Source of the DNA: Bombyx mori
Taxonomy: Eukaryota; Arthropoda; Insecta; Lepidoptera; Bombycidae
NCBI RefSeq assembly: GCF_030269925.1
Contig: NC_085127.1
Span: 9,741,501-9,805,500, forward strand
Direction: 5' to 3'
DNA: 64,000 nucleotides
The notes beneath the pieces were generated by a model, which saw nothing but the letters and a program-made list of their open reading frames with translations, was not told the DNA's origin and did not search any database. Made by a program: the position numbers and the translations under genes. Positions 22,056-33,936 of the stretch are shown in pieces. The stretch's first letter is position 1. Each line of letters opens with the position of its first letter.

Positions 22056-23929
22056 CCTCCATAATGTAGAATGACATTATGTATAAAAGCGAAATCAAAA
22101 TTTAAAAAAAGCGTAATAACGGGCGATGAACGCTGTAGGCATTTGTCTATTTATGTCACAAGGTAACAGTTAAATGTTGGTTATATTTAACTACTATTTC
22201 TATATCAGTATCTGTTTTTATTCATCATATTTTGTTTTTAACTCCCATTTATCCTTTGCATGAGTCGTCTATTATCAAAGGTGGCAATCTGTGCATTTGG
22301 ACAAAAAAAAATTATTGATATTTCAATACAGATTGAATTGAATATAATCGTCTCCTTCAAAGAATACGGTTCAAAACCTGCATTAAATAAAGGTTTATAT
22401 TTAACCTGTTATTTATCTAAGATGTCGTTCAGAAGAGTTTTGTGACTGCCAATGGAATACAAAGTCAATAATTCGTTTTTCTGATTTACCAATAATTATC
22501 CAAAAGTCACATTGCCGGCTTTGATAATAGTCGACTCGCATCTAAATTTGTTTACTCCTTATCAACAAATCTGTATGAATACTTTGCCATGAAAAAACAG
22601 TGAAGTTTCAATTGTTTATGACAATAGAATTGTAAAATTATAAATAAACAATGAAAACTATATTTGAATTTAATCAATAAACATTACTAAATGTAAAACA
22701 AGAATATGGCTGCGTTGGAAATAGAAAAAGATTAATGTAATGATTGTAGACAACGCTACGTATTTCGTAGCCTTTCCGTAGCAGTCAATCTGAGCGTAGT
22801 AATTGAGGTCTTTTGATGTAATTTGAAGCTCAAGTGCCCGAGTCAAGCTTTGTGAAGTTAACAATTGTGTAAAATGATGAGTAATAAAATGGCGGTAGAG
22901 CCGCTACGTATATATTTGACTCTACGGAAGAGACTCTTTATGTTCTTTTTGATATTAAAAATAATTTAATTTACGAATAAAATTTGGAAAGTTTAAATTG
23001 GACCGATATTTTCAACTAAGATGTTAAAGCTCGATTACAAATATCGAATTAATTTATTCTGTTTGTTTTTTTTAGTACTTTTTTGTATTTTTATTGAGAA
23101 TTTCACTATTGCCATAGTATTTAAATTTCGTTTTTATCAAGTGATCTTTCTTACCTATAAACAGAATTTCATTCAGTCGAATAACAAACTAAGGATATAC
23201 AATTCCGTTGAATCGTATACTTTTGTTACTGATCTTAAGTAAATAGATATGCAAAGGAAAAGAGAAAAATCTATTAAAAAGAAAACGTTAAGCAAAAACA
23301 ATAAAGTTATGGATTTTTATATTTTTATTTTACAATAGCAATCCATTTTGTTTATGAAACGTCAGTATCAGCTTTAAAAATACTAAACAATAACATCAAT
23401 GAGTAAACAATGTAAGATCGAGTTAAAAACGCAACTGATCCACTCTAGGGATTGTAGTAAGGGCAGATACGGCCGTATTGCACCAAGTAGTAGGGCAGTG
23501 CAATAATTGCATAAAGTTTAACCGGGTCCGATCGATGTGAGGGTATTTACCTCGCCAGGCAAAAATAATCCCGGTGCCGGTGATGTCAGGAGGTCGCCGA
23601 GCGCCTGCGCGGAACTCACGCTACTCGCTCCGAGACTTCAGGGTTGCTAGCTTCGGGGCTAAGCTAGCGATATGTAGATTTTTAGTAGGTTATTTTGGGA
23701 ATTGTCTGCTTCAGTAAACGGCTTAATTAATTGCAAATTAAATACAGTGCAGTCGAAAATACATTTATTTTATATTATTTTTCCGGTTAAACAAATGTGG
23801 TCTACGTTATTTCTTAGCTATGTTATTGTATAGCGAAATGATTATAACTTAAGATCCTGTCCGAATTTGTACAAATTTCAACTGTGTATTGGTATAGGGT
23901 TTTTAATTTCGGGGTTAAATGTCGCGTGT
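22056..23929. other. AT-rich DNA leading into a GC-rich island
   Basis: No coding signal is seen to 23550. The segment 23560-23680 is CpG-rich ('ggtcgccgagcgcctgcgcg') and may be the distal part of the promoter region proposed at 23930-24172. Confidence 0.35.
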
Positions 23930-24172
23930 GTAGGCGGGAGCGAGTAAAAAGCGCGCAGTGTGGTACATTTTTGGTATATGGAGGTAGCATCACGGGTGCT
24001 CCGGGCGTCAGTCGCGTCAGTCGGTCGCCGGCCGTGTGCGAAGGCGGGCGCGCGTGTGCAGTTATGGCGCCCCGTGGCGGCCGGTGAGGCGCCGGCCCCG
24101 CCGACCGCCTCGGGTCGACGGGCCAGCCAGGCCAGGACGCTCCACGCATCATGTCCTTACTCAGCGTGACAG
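23930..24172 (+). promoter_or_regulatory. CpG-rich candidate promoter and first exon
   Basis: This is the only strongly CpG-rich, non-repetitive block in the window (for example 'gcgggcgcgcgtgtgcag', 'ggcgccccgtggcggccgg'). Two arthropod initiator words TCAGT occur at about 24008 and 24017. A candidate start codon at 24151 in 'cgcatcATGtcc' reads MSLLSVT and meets a GT donor ('acag|gtacat') at 24173. This arrangement fits a first exon with a long 5' leader and few coding bases. No downstream exon was recognised in the remaining 40 kb. It could also run only as an untranslated exon. Confidence 0.45.
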
Positions 24173-25594
24173 GTACATAGTGTCCAACCGTATATTACGT
24201 AGTGAGCGCGCTTTTTTGTTCACTTACGCATTATTTGTGGTCGTTATGGACGCGTTTTCATAGTTTTCAGGTATATATACGTAATATAAAGGAAATCTTA
24301 CATTTTCCACAATGCTATCGCAAAACAAACATGTAATATGCTACGAGACGTACTTGAGAAGTAAATAACAATTTTAAACAGTCCCGCAAACACACGATTT
24401 TGTATCGATAGAGTACATTTTCTATAAAAGCTTTTTTTCTTTTCAATATTGTCGATATCGAGTTGATAAGCCGGTTTATCACCTCGTTGCGTTACTATTA
24501 TGTGGTCTGTAGTGCAATTAATTGTAAACGTCCCAAACGCGTCTAAACGTGCTTAAGATTTGTATTGATGTTACAGAAAGGTTAGATTCATAGACAAATT
24601 ATGTTCTTGTTTCACACGCACCACGTGAACCGATAATACCCTTTTATTCTTCGCAGTATAGTCTGTGAAATTTCATATTTGATATTGTTTACTGAGTTTT
24701 ATGTTTCAAATGTAACAAATACCAATCGAATTCATTCATATTTAGAACTAAGAGATACTTTAGAATAGCAGCGAAGGAACAAAGTGAGGGATTGGAAACA
24801 ATAATTGAACGCGTTTCTACCTACTAATTAAAGTTTTTCTTCTTGGAATTAAGGTGCTTGCGCGTCAGTGTAATATAACTGAACACAGGTTTTGCAGGGT
24901 AAAAATTAGGTCAGCAATTATCTCGGTTACACGTTCTCAATTTAAATTATATTTTATTTTAAATTATAATGGAATAGTTCACAAAACCTGTTCGAAATTA
25001 AAAATTAATATTTTATAGCATATTTGACTGAACTATTACATATTGTATAAGTAATACAGATTGGAAAGAGAGAGAGAAAAAATAATTTCTATTTTATTTT
25101 AATGTAATTTAACTTTCTTTGCGTTGGTTAATAACTATCAAAAATAAATATTGAATAAAGACATCGTACATGAACATTAAGAGTTTGTTGTTTAGAACAT
25201 AAATATGTGTTGACATTTTCGAGCTGAATTATTTCTATACTAGATAGTAAAAACATGTTAATGCATCTACTTAGTAAGCACCGCTACTATGCACTGCATA
25301 ATGACAACATAATGAATAGAAAGCGTAATTTAGGTCAGCCACTATTCAAAGCCAGGCTTTCAGGAGTTAAAGGAGGCTGCATTATGTGGTGAGGCCGTGT
25401 CAGCGGCTCACTAATACCGAGGACGCTATTTTAGAAAGGATTCAAACCTCTTTGACTGCTCATGTTCCTTTCTTGACTACAAGAAGCTTTGTTTTCGCTT
25501 GTCTATGTAAGATCATTTTACATTTTATAGCTTCTATGTTTAAACTCCATTTTTAAAAACTAAGTATAGGTATATTTACATTACAATGTCAGTT
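24173..25594. other. AT-rich, possible intron start
   Basis: The sequence is unique and AT-rich, without recognised exons or repeats. A worn repeat is possible at 25330-25480, where composition rises. It would be the first part of an intron if the exon ending at 24172 is real. Confidence 0.35.
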
Positions 25595-25655
25595 TATTAC
25601 TTGACGCTGGCTAATGCACAAACCGTGCCAGAGCCAAAAAATTAAGAAGAAGAAG
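25595..25655 (+). repeat. Tiny LINE 3' tail insertion
   Basis: The sequence reads 'tattacttgacgctggc', then 'taatgcacaaaccgtgcc', and ends in a short GAA repeat. It is flanked by the 10-bp duplication aatgtcagtt (25585-25594 and 25656-25665). This looks like an extremely 5'-truncated non-LTR insertion with a (GAA)n rather than poly-A tail. Confidence 0.6.
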
Positions 25656-25665
25656 AATGTCAGTT

Positions 25666-26214
25666 AACAGCTATTGCATACTACGCACATGTAGAGAGAG
25701 AGTATCGCGTTCATTCGTTCAAATAAAAAATTAAATTCGTACAAAAATTATCGCAAATTTAATTAATGAAAAAAAGTTCTATAGACAATAGACTCCATTT
25801 TCACGGGCTACATACATAAATAAATGTTTTAATATAATATTATCAAAAGTATACTATTGTACTTTGCACAGAGTATTATTGACGAAGTTTAAAGTAAAAT
25901 GAAGTGTAAATAGATCACTTACGGATGAATAGCTAACACCGTGTTCGTGTTTATAATTTGATTCTTGTCGACATCACGGTGAGAATTCATTGACCGCTTT
26001 GATATGAGATTAAAATCTCTATTGTGTTAGAGCTATAGTTTTATTAATTTCTGTTATCTACATCAGTTGAGTGTATTATATACTCGTAGTGCACTAGTAT
26101 TAGTTTCCGACCGGATGCGGTTATGTTTTAAGTCAAACCTGTTTCTTTTCGCATTTATTCAAAGTAAATATGACAAACATTAATCAGATTGTACTTATAT
26201 ATGTCTGATTATAA
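25666..26214. other. AT-rich, nothing recognised
   Basis: No gene or repeat family is recognised in this interval. Confidence 0.4.
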
Positions 26215-26442
26215 TTTTTTGGACGAGCTCACAGCCCACCTGGTGTTAAGTGGTTACTGGAGCCCATAGACATCTACAACGTAAATGCGCCACACACCTT
26301 GAGATATGGTTCTAAGGTCTTAGTATAGTCACAACGGCTGCCCCACTCTTCAAACCGAAACGCATTACTGCTTCACGGCAGAAATAGACGGGGCAGTGGT
26401 ACCTACCCGTGCGGACTCACAAGAGCTCCTACCACCAGTAAT
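26215..26442 (-). repeat. Bm1 SINE 3' part
   Basis: This is a reverse-oriented copy from 'ttttttggacgagctcacag' to 'ctcctaccaccagtaa'. It lacks the tRNA-like head and has a shortened tail. Confidence 0.92.
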
Positions 26443-28329
26443 AAGTAAACTTGTACATATTGTTATTTTAGAAAACTCATTCTTCAGTCTTATACAAGAA
26501 TTGTTGATGAAATGTATGATTTTGAAATTTTACATGAATGAGAATTATTATAATTTGATAATTCTTAATTTAAACAAACACAATTTAGACGTAAAAATTA
26601 AATACGGCTTCAAGTTTAAGATATTTTTAGACGCACCCGCTGTTTCACTCACTTTATGTTTGTAATGCAGAAAGATAGTTATACACATATTTTCCCGGAA
26701 TAAAGAGTTGCCTGTGTCACTTTCTGGTCTAAGCTATCAGTCGCTTTGTAAATCTGTGGTACGTAAAATCACGAATCAACGAACACCATGCTGTGTTTAC
26801 TGTAGACGATACACCCGGCCGTATCCGGGTTATGTCATAAACCATGCATAAAGTGTCTTTTTTTAAAATCCAGACTATAAATTGTCGGCTTGAGAATTTT
26901 CTTTCAGCCGTTTTAGCATCATTGAGTAATAAGCCGACAGCTATCTAAGCTTTGCAATTCATGATATTCGTATATTTACCCGTTGCCAGAATCCAGAGAC
27001 TATAAAATTACTGCTGCTGCCCAAGCTGAGACTTGACTTTGAAAAAAAAACCTATAGTTTCAGATAGGAACGTGGTTATTACGAATTCGAGAGCTTTGTA
27101 CGAAAATAGGTGAGTTTTATAGAGTACTCGTAAATACGGATGTAGAATTATTAGCAGTGAGCCAGAGAAAACTGCATCTTAGTTCCATAAAATTATTAGC
27201 CGGTAATGTCTAAATATAGTTGTGTTGTTTTAAGTAAAATATTCACAGACAATAATTTTCGTTATACTTTGTCTAATCTTCCAGTACAAAGGTATTTAGG
27301 CGAAATTTCAACGAAATTGAGAATATTCTCCGCCAACACTACATTTCAATGGGGTGTTTTGAGAAATTAATTTCTATGATGCCAAACTCACTCTTAATTA
27401 ATAGTTACCTCTTCAATGTTTCAGTGGGATGAGATTTCTACGAAAATCCTGTTAATATTTCGTGTAATATTCCTCACTACTGATTTATATGTATACTTCA
27501 GTAAGGCCTATTCAAGATATTGGAACAAAAGTTCGACCCAATCTTATATCGACCTCAGACACTGCCAATATAATAAGCAAGCCTTCTCTATACATAGAAT
27601 TTGTGTTGGCATATTCTATTTGTTTGCCTAGATTTGTTTACCAAGAGATATTTCAAATATTACAAATCTGTGTTAAGTTTAATTTCGCTACATTATGTCT
27701 GTTTGATTTTTATTGTGTTTGTAGAACTGTTATATAAAAAAAAACACTACAGGCGAATAGTTAAAATCTAATAGAGTTTTACTAAACGAATTGATTCATT
27801 AATCTTGCATCGATAACTTTTTAAGCAGAGCGTTACTTTTCGCAATTAGAGAATTTGTTGATTTTTCTACTAGATCGGATTAACTAATCCTACCTATCAT
27901 TGTTATCATCACCCCGTAAAAGCCTCTTTTTAGTGTTGCATCGTTATGTGGGGCATCATGAATCATTTGCTCCACTGATCAGTCCTCAGGGACCCAAATT
28001 TGAATAGACTACCGGACACCCGCAATGCTACTTGGGAATGATTTAACATTGAATGAATCCTTAATATACATATATGTTATTTATCTCTTCAAAATTTCAA
28101 ACTTCAAAAAGTCACGACGCACTTTTACAGTCGAAGGCCAAATTGAGTAAGAGCTATACAAGATACTAATTTGAAATAAAGCTTCGATCCAATTTTATGT
28201 TGATCAGGCATTTATGTTTTTATAATCTCTAAATTTAATATAATCTACGTTTGCACATTTTACTTTGTTAATAACATAGTTTTATAGTTTCATAATTATT
28301 GTACGAGTAATTGCAAAGACGGCCCGTCA
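26443..28329. other. Unique AT-rich sequence
   Basis: Several 60-90-codon open frames occur here (for example 27416-27737 in two frames). None shows a motif, splice signals or codon bias suggestive of a gene. Confidence 0.4.
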
Positions 28330-28500
28330 AACATATCAAGTGAGTATTGCAACCTATAGACATCACGACCTAAACAAAGTTGTCAACCTAACTTATGAGG
28401 TTGAAGTCTTAGTTGTGTCTTGTATAACTACTAACTCACCTTTCAAACTGCACTGCATGACTGCTTCGCTACTGAAATAGGTGGGATTTTGGTTGTTTTA
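28330..28500 (-). repeat. Worn Bm1-like relic
   Basis: The words 'cctatagacatcacgacc', 'tcacctttcaaactgcac' and 'gactgcttcgctactgaaat' follow the order of a reverse-oriented Bm1 body with many changes and gaps. Confidence 0.5.
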
Positions 28501-28789
28501 CCAGTGTGCTTTCACTCGCTCTATCATCAGTAAAATTTCCTCCTCATATGTTGTATATTGCTGGCCGTAGGCCTCTCCTAACCTGGCCATTGAGCCCGAT
28601 ATTCGGCGTTCCTTATTTCTGTGGCCTTCATCCATTTTTTGCCGGCTCTTCACAAATAAACACTCCGCCTGGCCAAGGGCATACCATATTAAATTTTCCG
28701 GGAGCCGCTCTCCACTCAAGAACCTGTCCGTCTGCTCCAGCTGTTGCTGGTTCTACGGCATACATTTTTAGCCCAGTGCCACTTCACCT
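28501..28789. other. Open on both strands, unidentified
   Basis: This moderately GC-rich block lies between two Bm1 pieces of opposite orientation. It is open on both strands (28498-28719 minus, 28506-28802 plus), but neither translation has a motif I recognise. It may be part of an older mobile element. Confidence 0.3.
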
Positions 28790-29079
28790 TTTCTGGTGGT
28801 AGGTCGACTTGTGAGTCCGCACGGGTAGGTACCACTACCCTGCCTATTTCTGCCGTGAAGCAGTAATGCGTTTCGGTTTGAAGGGTGGGGTAGCCGTTGT
28901 ACTGTTAAAAGTGAGACCTTACAACTCATGTTTCAAGGTGGGTGGCGGCATTTATTTACATTGTAGATGTCTATGGGCTCCGGTAGCCAATCAAGTGGGC
29001 CGTGAGCTCGTCCACCTTCGATCAGCAATACTATTGTTGATCGAAGTCGTCCACCCATCCAGGCAATAATAAAAAAAAA
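28790..29079 (+). repeat. Bm1 SINE with an internal snap-back palindrome
   Basis: The body runs from 'tggtggtaggtcgacttgtg' to an A-rich tail. At 29016-29046 a near-perfect palindrome ('cttcgatca' ... 'tgatcgaag') interrupts the 3' block. The word tcgtccacc stands on both sides of it (29008-29016 and 29047-29055). Confidence 0.88.
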
Positions 29080-29313
29080 GCTTGCTTACTCTATGAGCTA
29101 TTTCGATAGCTTTAGTTCTCTGAATAGCCTCATTCTTGATTTTATCCTTCACAGAAACTTATTCCATAGCTTGTTGAGCAACATCAAGCTGACGGGCTAG
29201 TCGTTCTGTAAGCGTCTAAGCCACACGTATCAGTTAATAATAAGTTATACTTCAAATATACGAAAATCTTTTATCAACGACTACAAAAAGTCGTCAATCA
29301 ATTTTTTTTTACA

Positions 29314-29733
29314 TCTATATATTAATACGTGAAGCAAAAACTTTGTATCCCTTTTTACGAAAATTGCGCGGACGGAGGAGTTTTAAAATTTTCCACACTT
29401 ATAGAGAATGTAGAGAAGAAGTGTACAATGCTAATATTTTTTTAAAATAATGCATAAAAGATACATTAAATCAATAAAGAAAACATTACACACACTACAT
29501 ACCGTGTATTTGACGCATACACGCATGCATACTGTTTATTGTCAAACTTTTGTTCTTGACGTCTGTTGTCAAATTGAGAATAAACTAAATATTGTCTGTC
29601 TTTGTTAATATTTTTTATAGTGTAGTCTGGGCGAAATTTGTGATTATAGAAGTATAAAATACAATCATAATAGTATACAAACTTACAATTCCAATTAATT
29701 ATAGTCGAATTTCGACTACTGCGGGACCTCTAG
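29314..29733 (+). mobile_element. Helitron-like element, 'acgtgaagcaaaaac' family
   Basis: It starts TCTATATATTAATACGTG after an A and ends CTAG before a T. About 11 bases before the CTAG is a perfect hairpin of the form 'agtcgaatttcgact', the classic Helitron 3' terminator. The ~420-bp unit has no coding capacity and is non-autonomous. Copies in both orientations lie at 30020, 37690 and 62475. Confidence 0.85.
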
Positions 29734-30019
29734 TTCTTCTAATTACTTCATTCAATACACATACACGGTTAGTACATTTTTCGTACGCAGTTAATTTTAT
29801 TTTCGCACGTAATGTTATATCTTTGAGTTCGTTCGTGTGTTATTAATCAAGCGAGTTAGACGCCTACGACTCGTATTCTCGACTTGGCCTGCGTAATGTG
29901 TACCGTATTGTACAGCATCTATGTATGAAGTCTATTGAAGGCTTTTGTTATCATGAAAAACGCGCGGAGTTTAGTAACAGACACTGATAAATTTTGTCCA
30001 GTTACTAAGGTTTAGAACA
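29734..30019. other. Unique spacer between two Helitron-like copies
   Basis: The spacer is short unique sequence. Nothing else is recognised. Confidence 0.4.
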
Positions 30020-30443
30020 TCTATATATTAATACGTGAAGCAAAAACTTTGTATCCCTTTTTACGAAAATTGCGCGAACGGAGGAGTATGAAATTTTCCA
30101 CACTTATAGAGAATATAGAGAAGAAGTGCACAATGCTAATATTTTTTTAAAATAATGCATAAAACCTACATTAAATCAATAAAGAAAACATTACAAACAC
30201 TACGTACCATGTATTTGACGCACACACGCATGCATACTATTTATTGTCAAACTTTTGTTCTTGACGTCTGTTGTCAAATTGAGAATAGATTAAATACATA
30301 TTGTTTGTCTTTATTAATATTTTTTTATAGAGTAGCCTTGGCGAAATTTGTGATTATAGAAGTATAAAATACAATCATAATAGTGTACAAACTTACGATT
30401 CCAATTAATTATAGTCGAATTTCGACTACTGCGGGACCTCTAG
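30020..30443 (+). mobile_element. Helitron-like element, second direct copy
   Basis: This is nearly identical by eye to 29314-29733 and in the same orientation, with the same TC start, subterminal hairpin and CTAG end. It is separated from the first copy by 286 bp. Confidence 0.85.
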
Positions 30444-30737
30444 TTTCTATAAAAGCGGTATAGATTTTGTTTTTTTTTGAGTAATCCGTTTTCATTGAAA
30501 TAATGAATCATTAAAATACAATATATTTTTACTTTACACTGTTTATTTTGAGAAAATACAATTAAAAATAAATTTACCTTTTCAATTATCGTTCTGATGC
30601 TTATTCGTAGATCAAATTTTAAATATACTGAAAACAATGAAACAAACTTAGAAAATAATTCTAACTCTTGTTACGTAATATACCCAATTTGCAATTTAAC
30701 TAAGTAATCGCTGTTGGTCTGATAATAATTAGATTTA
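30444..30737. other. AT-rich, nothing recognised
   Basis: This is a short unique spacer without a gene or repeat call. Confidence 0.4.
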
Positions 30738-30850
30738 GCGGTAGGCAGCGGCTTGGCTCTGCCCCCGGCATTGCTGAAGTCCATGGGCGACGGTAACCAC
30801 TCACCATCAGGAGGGGTTTTTGCTCGTCTTACAAGGGCAATAAAAAAAAT
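30738..30850 (+). repeat. 3' tail of a jockey/BMC1-like LINE
   Basis: It runs from 'agcggtaggcagcggcttgg' through 'gtccatgggcgacggtaacc' to 'gggcaataaaaaaaa'. A small deletion affects the 'ccgtatgctcgtctgcc' section. Confidence 0.85.
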
Positions 30851-32885
30851 CTAATTAACAATAAAGTTAAACAATAGTGGGCGTATTATCGGTTTGTATT
30901 AACTGAAGACAGCTCAAACAAACTCAGATATTTAAACGTTAGCTTTCTTTCTTATATGCCATTATTATAGAAATGTCTAAAATATAATAAAATGAACACA
31001 TTGTATTTGAGAGAATTTGTAAGAAAAAAAAATGTCGTTGCCTTTATTGTTGAAATGTCCGGTTCTTTGTGACCTCAGAAGAAAATGTGCACAGAATATA
31101 TCATGATTGAATACGTTTTGAATTCCAGAACGGTTTTAGATTTCCCTTGAGGTTTGGCGCTGTGAATGCTCTTTGCGCCGATTTTGAAGTTGTTGCCATT
31201 TTTACGAACTTCACGCCGGATTCAGCCCTGAGCGTTGACTTAGTTTTTTTATAATGATCAAAACCATTAAGTCATCAGTGTTTTCATTAAATTTCACAGC
31301 TGAGATCATACTACTACCACAGCTATGAAAGATAGTGGCACTAACTCTTGTAACTCTTCTTGACTGAGATGTCGAGACCCCAGCACTTTGCGCATTGTTA
31401 TAAATAGATATATACTGATTCGTTCTTATAGTAGATTTTTTATACGTAACCACCTATGTCAGGTGAAGGAAGAACTATGTCAAGATGCACTGTTTTAATC
31501 GTGTGACCGTAAGTCTGCGGCACTTGCTAGGATTCCTTTAGAAGTTCAATTGACTGTTTACATTTGAGGCTATCAGCGCAAAAGTGGCCTAACCCACAAT
31601 TATTTATATTCAAGCTTATATGACGTATATTGGAATTTATTTAAAATATAATACATTTTGATGCAAAACCGGCCTATTCACCCATAGATAACAGATAGAT
31701 AGCTTTGTAAACATTATTTTTGCGCGTATTGTTTTTTGCCTACTCAAATTCAAATTCATAAAAATTCAAATTTAATTGCCTCCATACTAACTATGGTAAG
31801 CTTAGGCCACTTTTGCGCTGACGGCCTCATTTAGAAATAATCTAACAAAAAAAAACAGCTTACATATAGAAAACGTCTTTTGTTTTAACGATCGCCTTTA
31901 CGCCAGCTTTGCTTACTATGTTAGCAAACATCGTTGGCCAGAAACGAGCAAACTCATGTACGGAAGATATTTATGCATAAACAAACATAATCTGAAAATC
32001 AGTATCGTAAAATCGGCATGTATCGAATACCATCGCGAATCCACCTGTATATGTATAAGGTGAGCAAGTATACTCATTTACTGAGTTTCGTACTCTTTTT
32101 TCGCAAACCGTAGGTACTCTTTTCAAATTCTTTACTCTGAAAGTACTCATTTGTATAATTTTATTTATCTTTTAGGTATTTTTACTAGGGAATGATTATT
32201 GGAGCAGTGAGAAGTCGTAACTTTCTGTACAAACATTATCTGCCGTCTTAACAGTTAAATTTAATACGCAAAGTTGTTAGGATATGGGTATATTATTAGA
32301 CGTACATCCTCATTCAGTAAAAAAAAATCCACTCCGAAGAAAAATATGTTTTTAAAAGAAAATAAAGTTTTTATCGTTTTTTTTTCTTTTTTTCACCTAT
32401 GAAGTACTTGCAAAGCGTACTCTTTTTGAACAAAAAATAGTTGGTCACCTTAATATACGCAACTCTCAACCGTTCGCTTGAAACGTCAATAAAATATTAT
32501 TAAGCTTCAGTTTTGGTACTCCGTTAGTGTACTATATCATAATAGGTGAAGCGTTGACTCAGCATTCCGCATTCAGAGACTCTTTACCCTTCTTTGTGTT
32601 TGCAGTACGTTTCATTTCAAAGCCAAATAGGTCAGGGGATTTTGTTCGCACTTACAGAAACTAGAAATGTTTTAGTTGAACGGGGAATGGTCATTTCAGT
32701 ATACCAAAATTAATGGATTAGTTGAATCTTCGTTCACTTTGTATAGGTTTTCACATTAGTAAGAATCAACGAATTTCGCTCTGGAAATCTTTGGAGAATC
32801 GGTGCAAGGAAACTGTACCCGACGAGGCAGTAATAATAGTGTTTATAAATAGTTATATAGGCAATCTAGCTATATCTATCTTCTA
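30851..32885. other. Unique AT-rich sequence
   Basis: No gene or known repeat is recognised. The 80-codon minus frame at 31211-31453 has no motif. Confidence 0.4.
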
Positions 32886-33075
32886 TCTGTATATATAAAA
32901 ATGAATTGCTGTTCGTTAGTCTCGCTAAAACTAGAGAACGGCTGGACCGATTTGGCTAATTTTGGTCTTAAATTATTGGTGGAAGTCCAGAGAAGGTTTA
33001 AAAGGTAGATAAATATGAATATGCTCGGAATTAAATAAAAATAACAATTTTGTTTTTGTTGTGTCCTCCGTCGGG
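32886..33075 (+). mobile_element. 3'-truncated Helitron-like element
   Basis: It begins with the same 5' end as 20817 and 53277 but stops within the 'gtgtcctccgtcggg' section. There it joins the end of a broken mariner transposase. The usual CTAG end is missing. Confidence 0.75.
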
Positions 33076-33087
33076 ATCACATCGTGA

Positions 33088-33936
33088 CTAGACAAGATCG
33101 GGACTAAACGACGGCCAGTCTTCAGCTCTGATGAAGTCCGAAACGTTCGTTTCCAACCAAGACTGCGTAGACCGAGCTTTATGACCTGGCGCCGAGTCTT
33201 GCTGGAAGCACCATTCTTGATTATTGAACATGGTGTTGTTAAGGGGCTTCACTACCTTCTCAAGAATGGTATCTTGATACACTTGTGCCGATGTTTTTAT
33301 ACCTTTTTCACAAAAGTATGGCTCAGTCACTCCTTCATAGCTAATACCCTACCAAACCGTCACTGAAGTCTGATAGTGCCCACGTTGTACTCTGTCGACT
33401 AATTGGGAAGCTTCCTTAGAGCTTTGAGCATAAATACGGTCATTTTGTTTGTTAAAATGTTGTTCAAATGTACAAAATTTCTCATCGGTAAACAAAATTT
33501 TACTATGACCTCCCTTTGCGTACCGCTTCAGTAGTTGTTTCGATTTTACCACCCTATTCTCTTTTAAATTATCAGTTAAGAAATGACCAGTACGTCTCTT
33601 ATAGGCTGCAATTCCTAAGTCATCTTTTAAAATACGCGACAGGGTTCTAAGTGCTATCTTCATCTCCCGAGATAAAATCTTTTGCTTTCGGACAGGATTT
33701 CTTCGAATTCTTTCCCTTACTGCTTTGACCACCTTTTTCGTACGAACACTACGTGGACGGCCAGATCTTTTTCTCTCACAAACAGAGAAGGTCTCATTTC
33801 ACCTATTAATAGCCCGGTACACAAACATTTTACTAATATCAAGCGTATGAAGAGTTTTAAAAATTGCATTTGGCTCCATACCTACTTTGTGTAATGCAAT
33901 CACAGCGATTCGGTTCTCTTTATCACCCCACTCCAT
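33088..33936 (-). pseudogene. Tc1/mariner-superfamily transposase pseudogene
   Basis: The single minus-strand frame starts MEWGDKENRIAVIALHK at 33936, a helix-turn-helix N-terminus. It continues through a GRPR motif ('SGRPRSVR') to 'ILFTDEKF', with the first catalytic Asp. Next is 'WCFQQDSAPGHKA', with the second, and then 'WPSFSPDLV', where it stops. The third catalytic Asp, normally just beyond 'SPDL', is lost because the sequence ends at the junction with the Helitron-like piece. Two further in-frame stops (near 33799 and 33349) interrupt it. The full family protein is about 340 residues. The sequence type is like arthropod mariner/maT elements; the exact subfamily is not determined. Confidence 0.9.
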
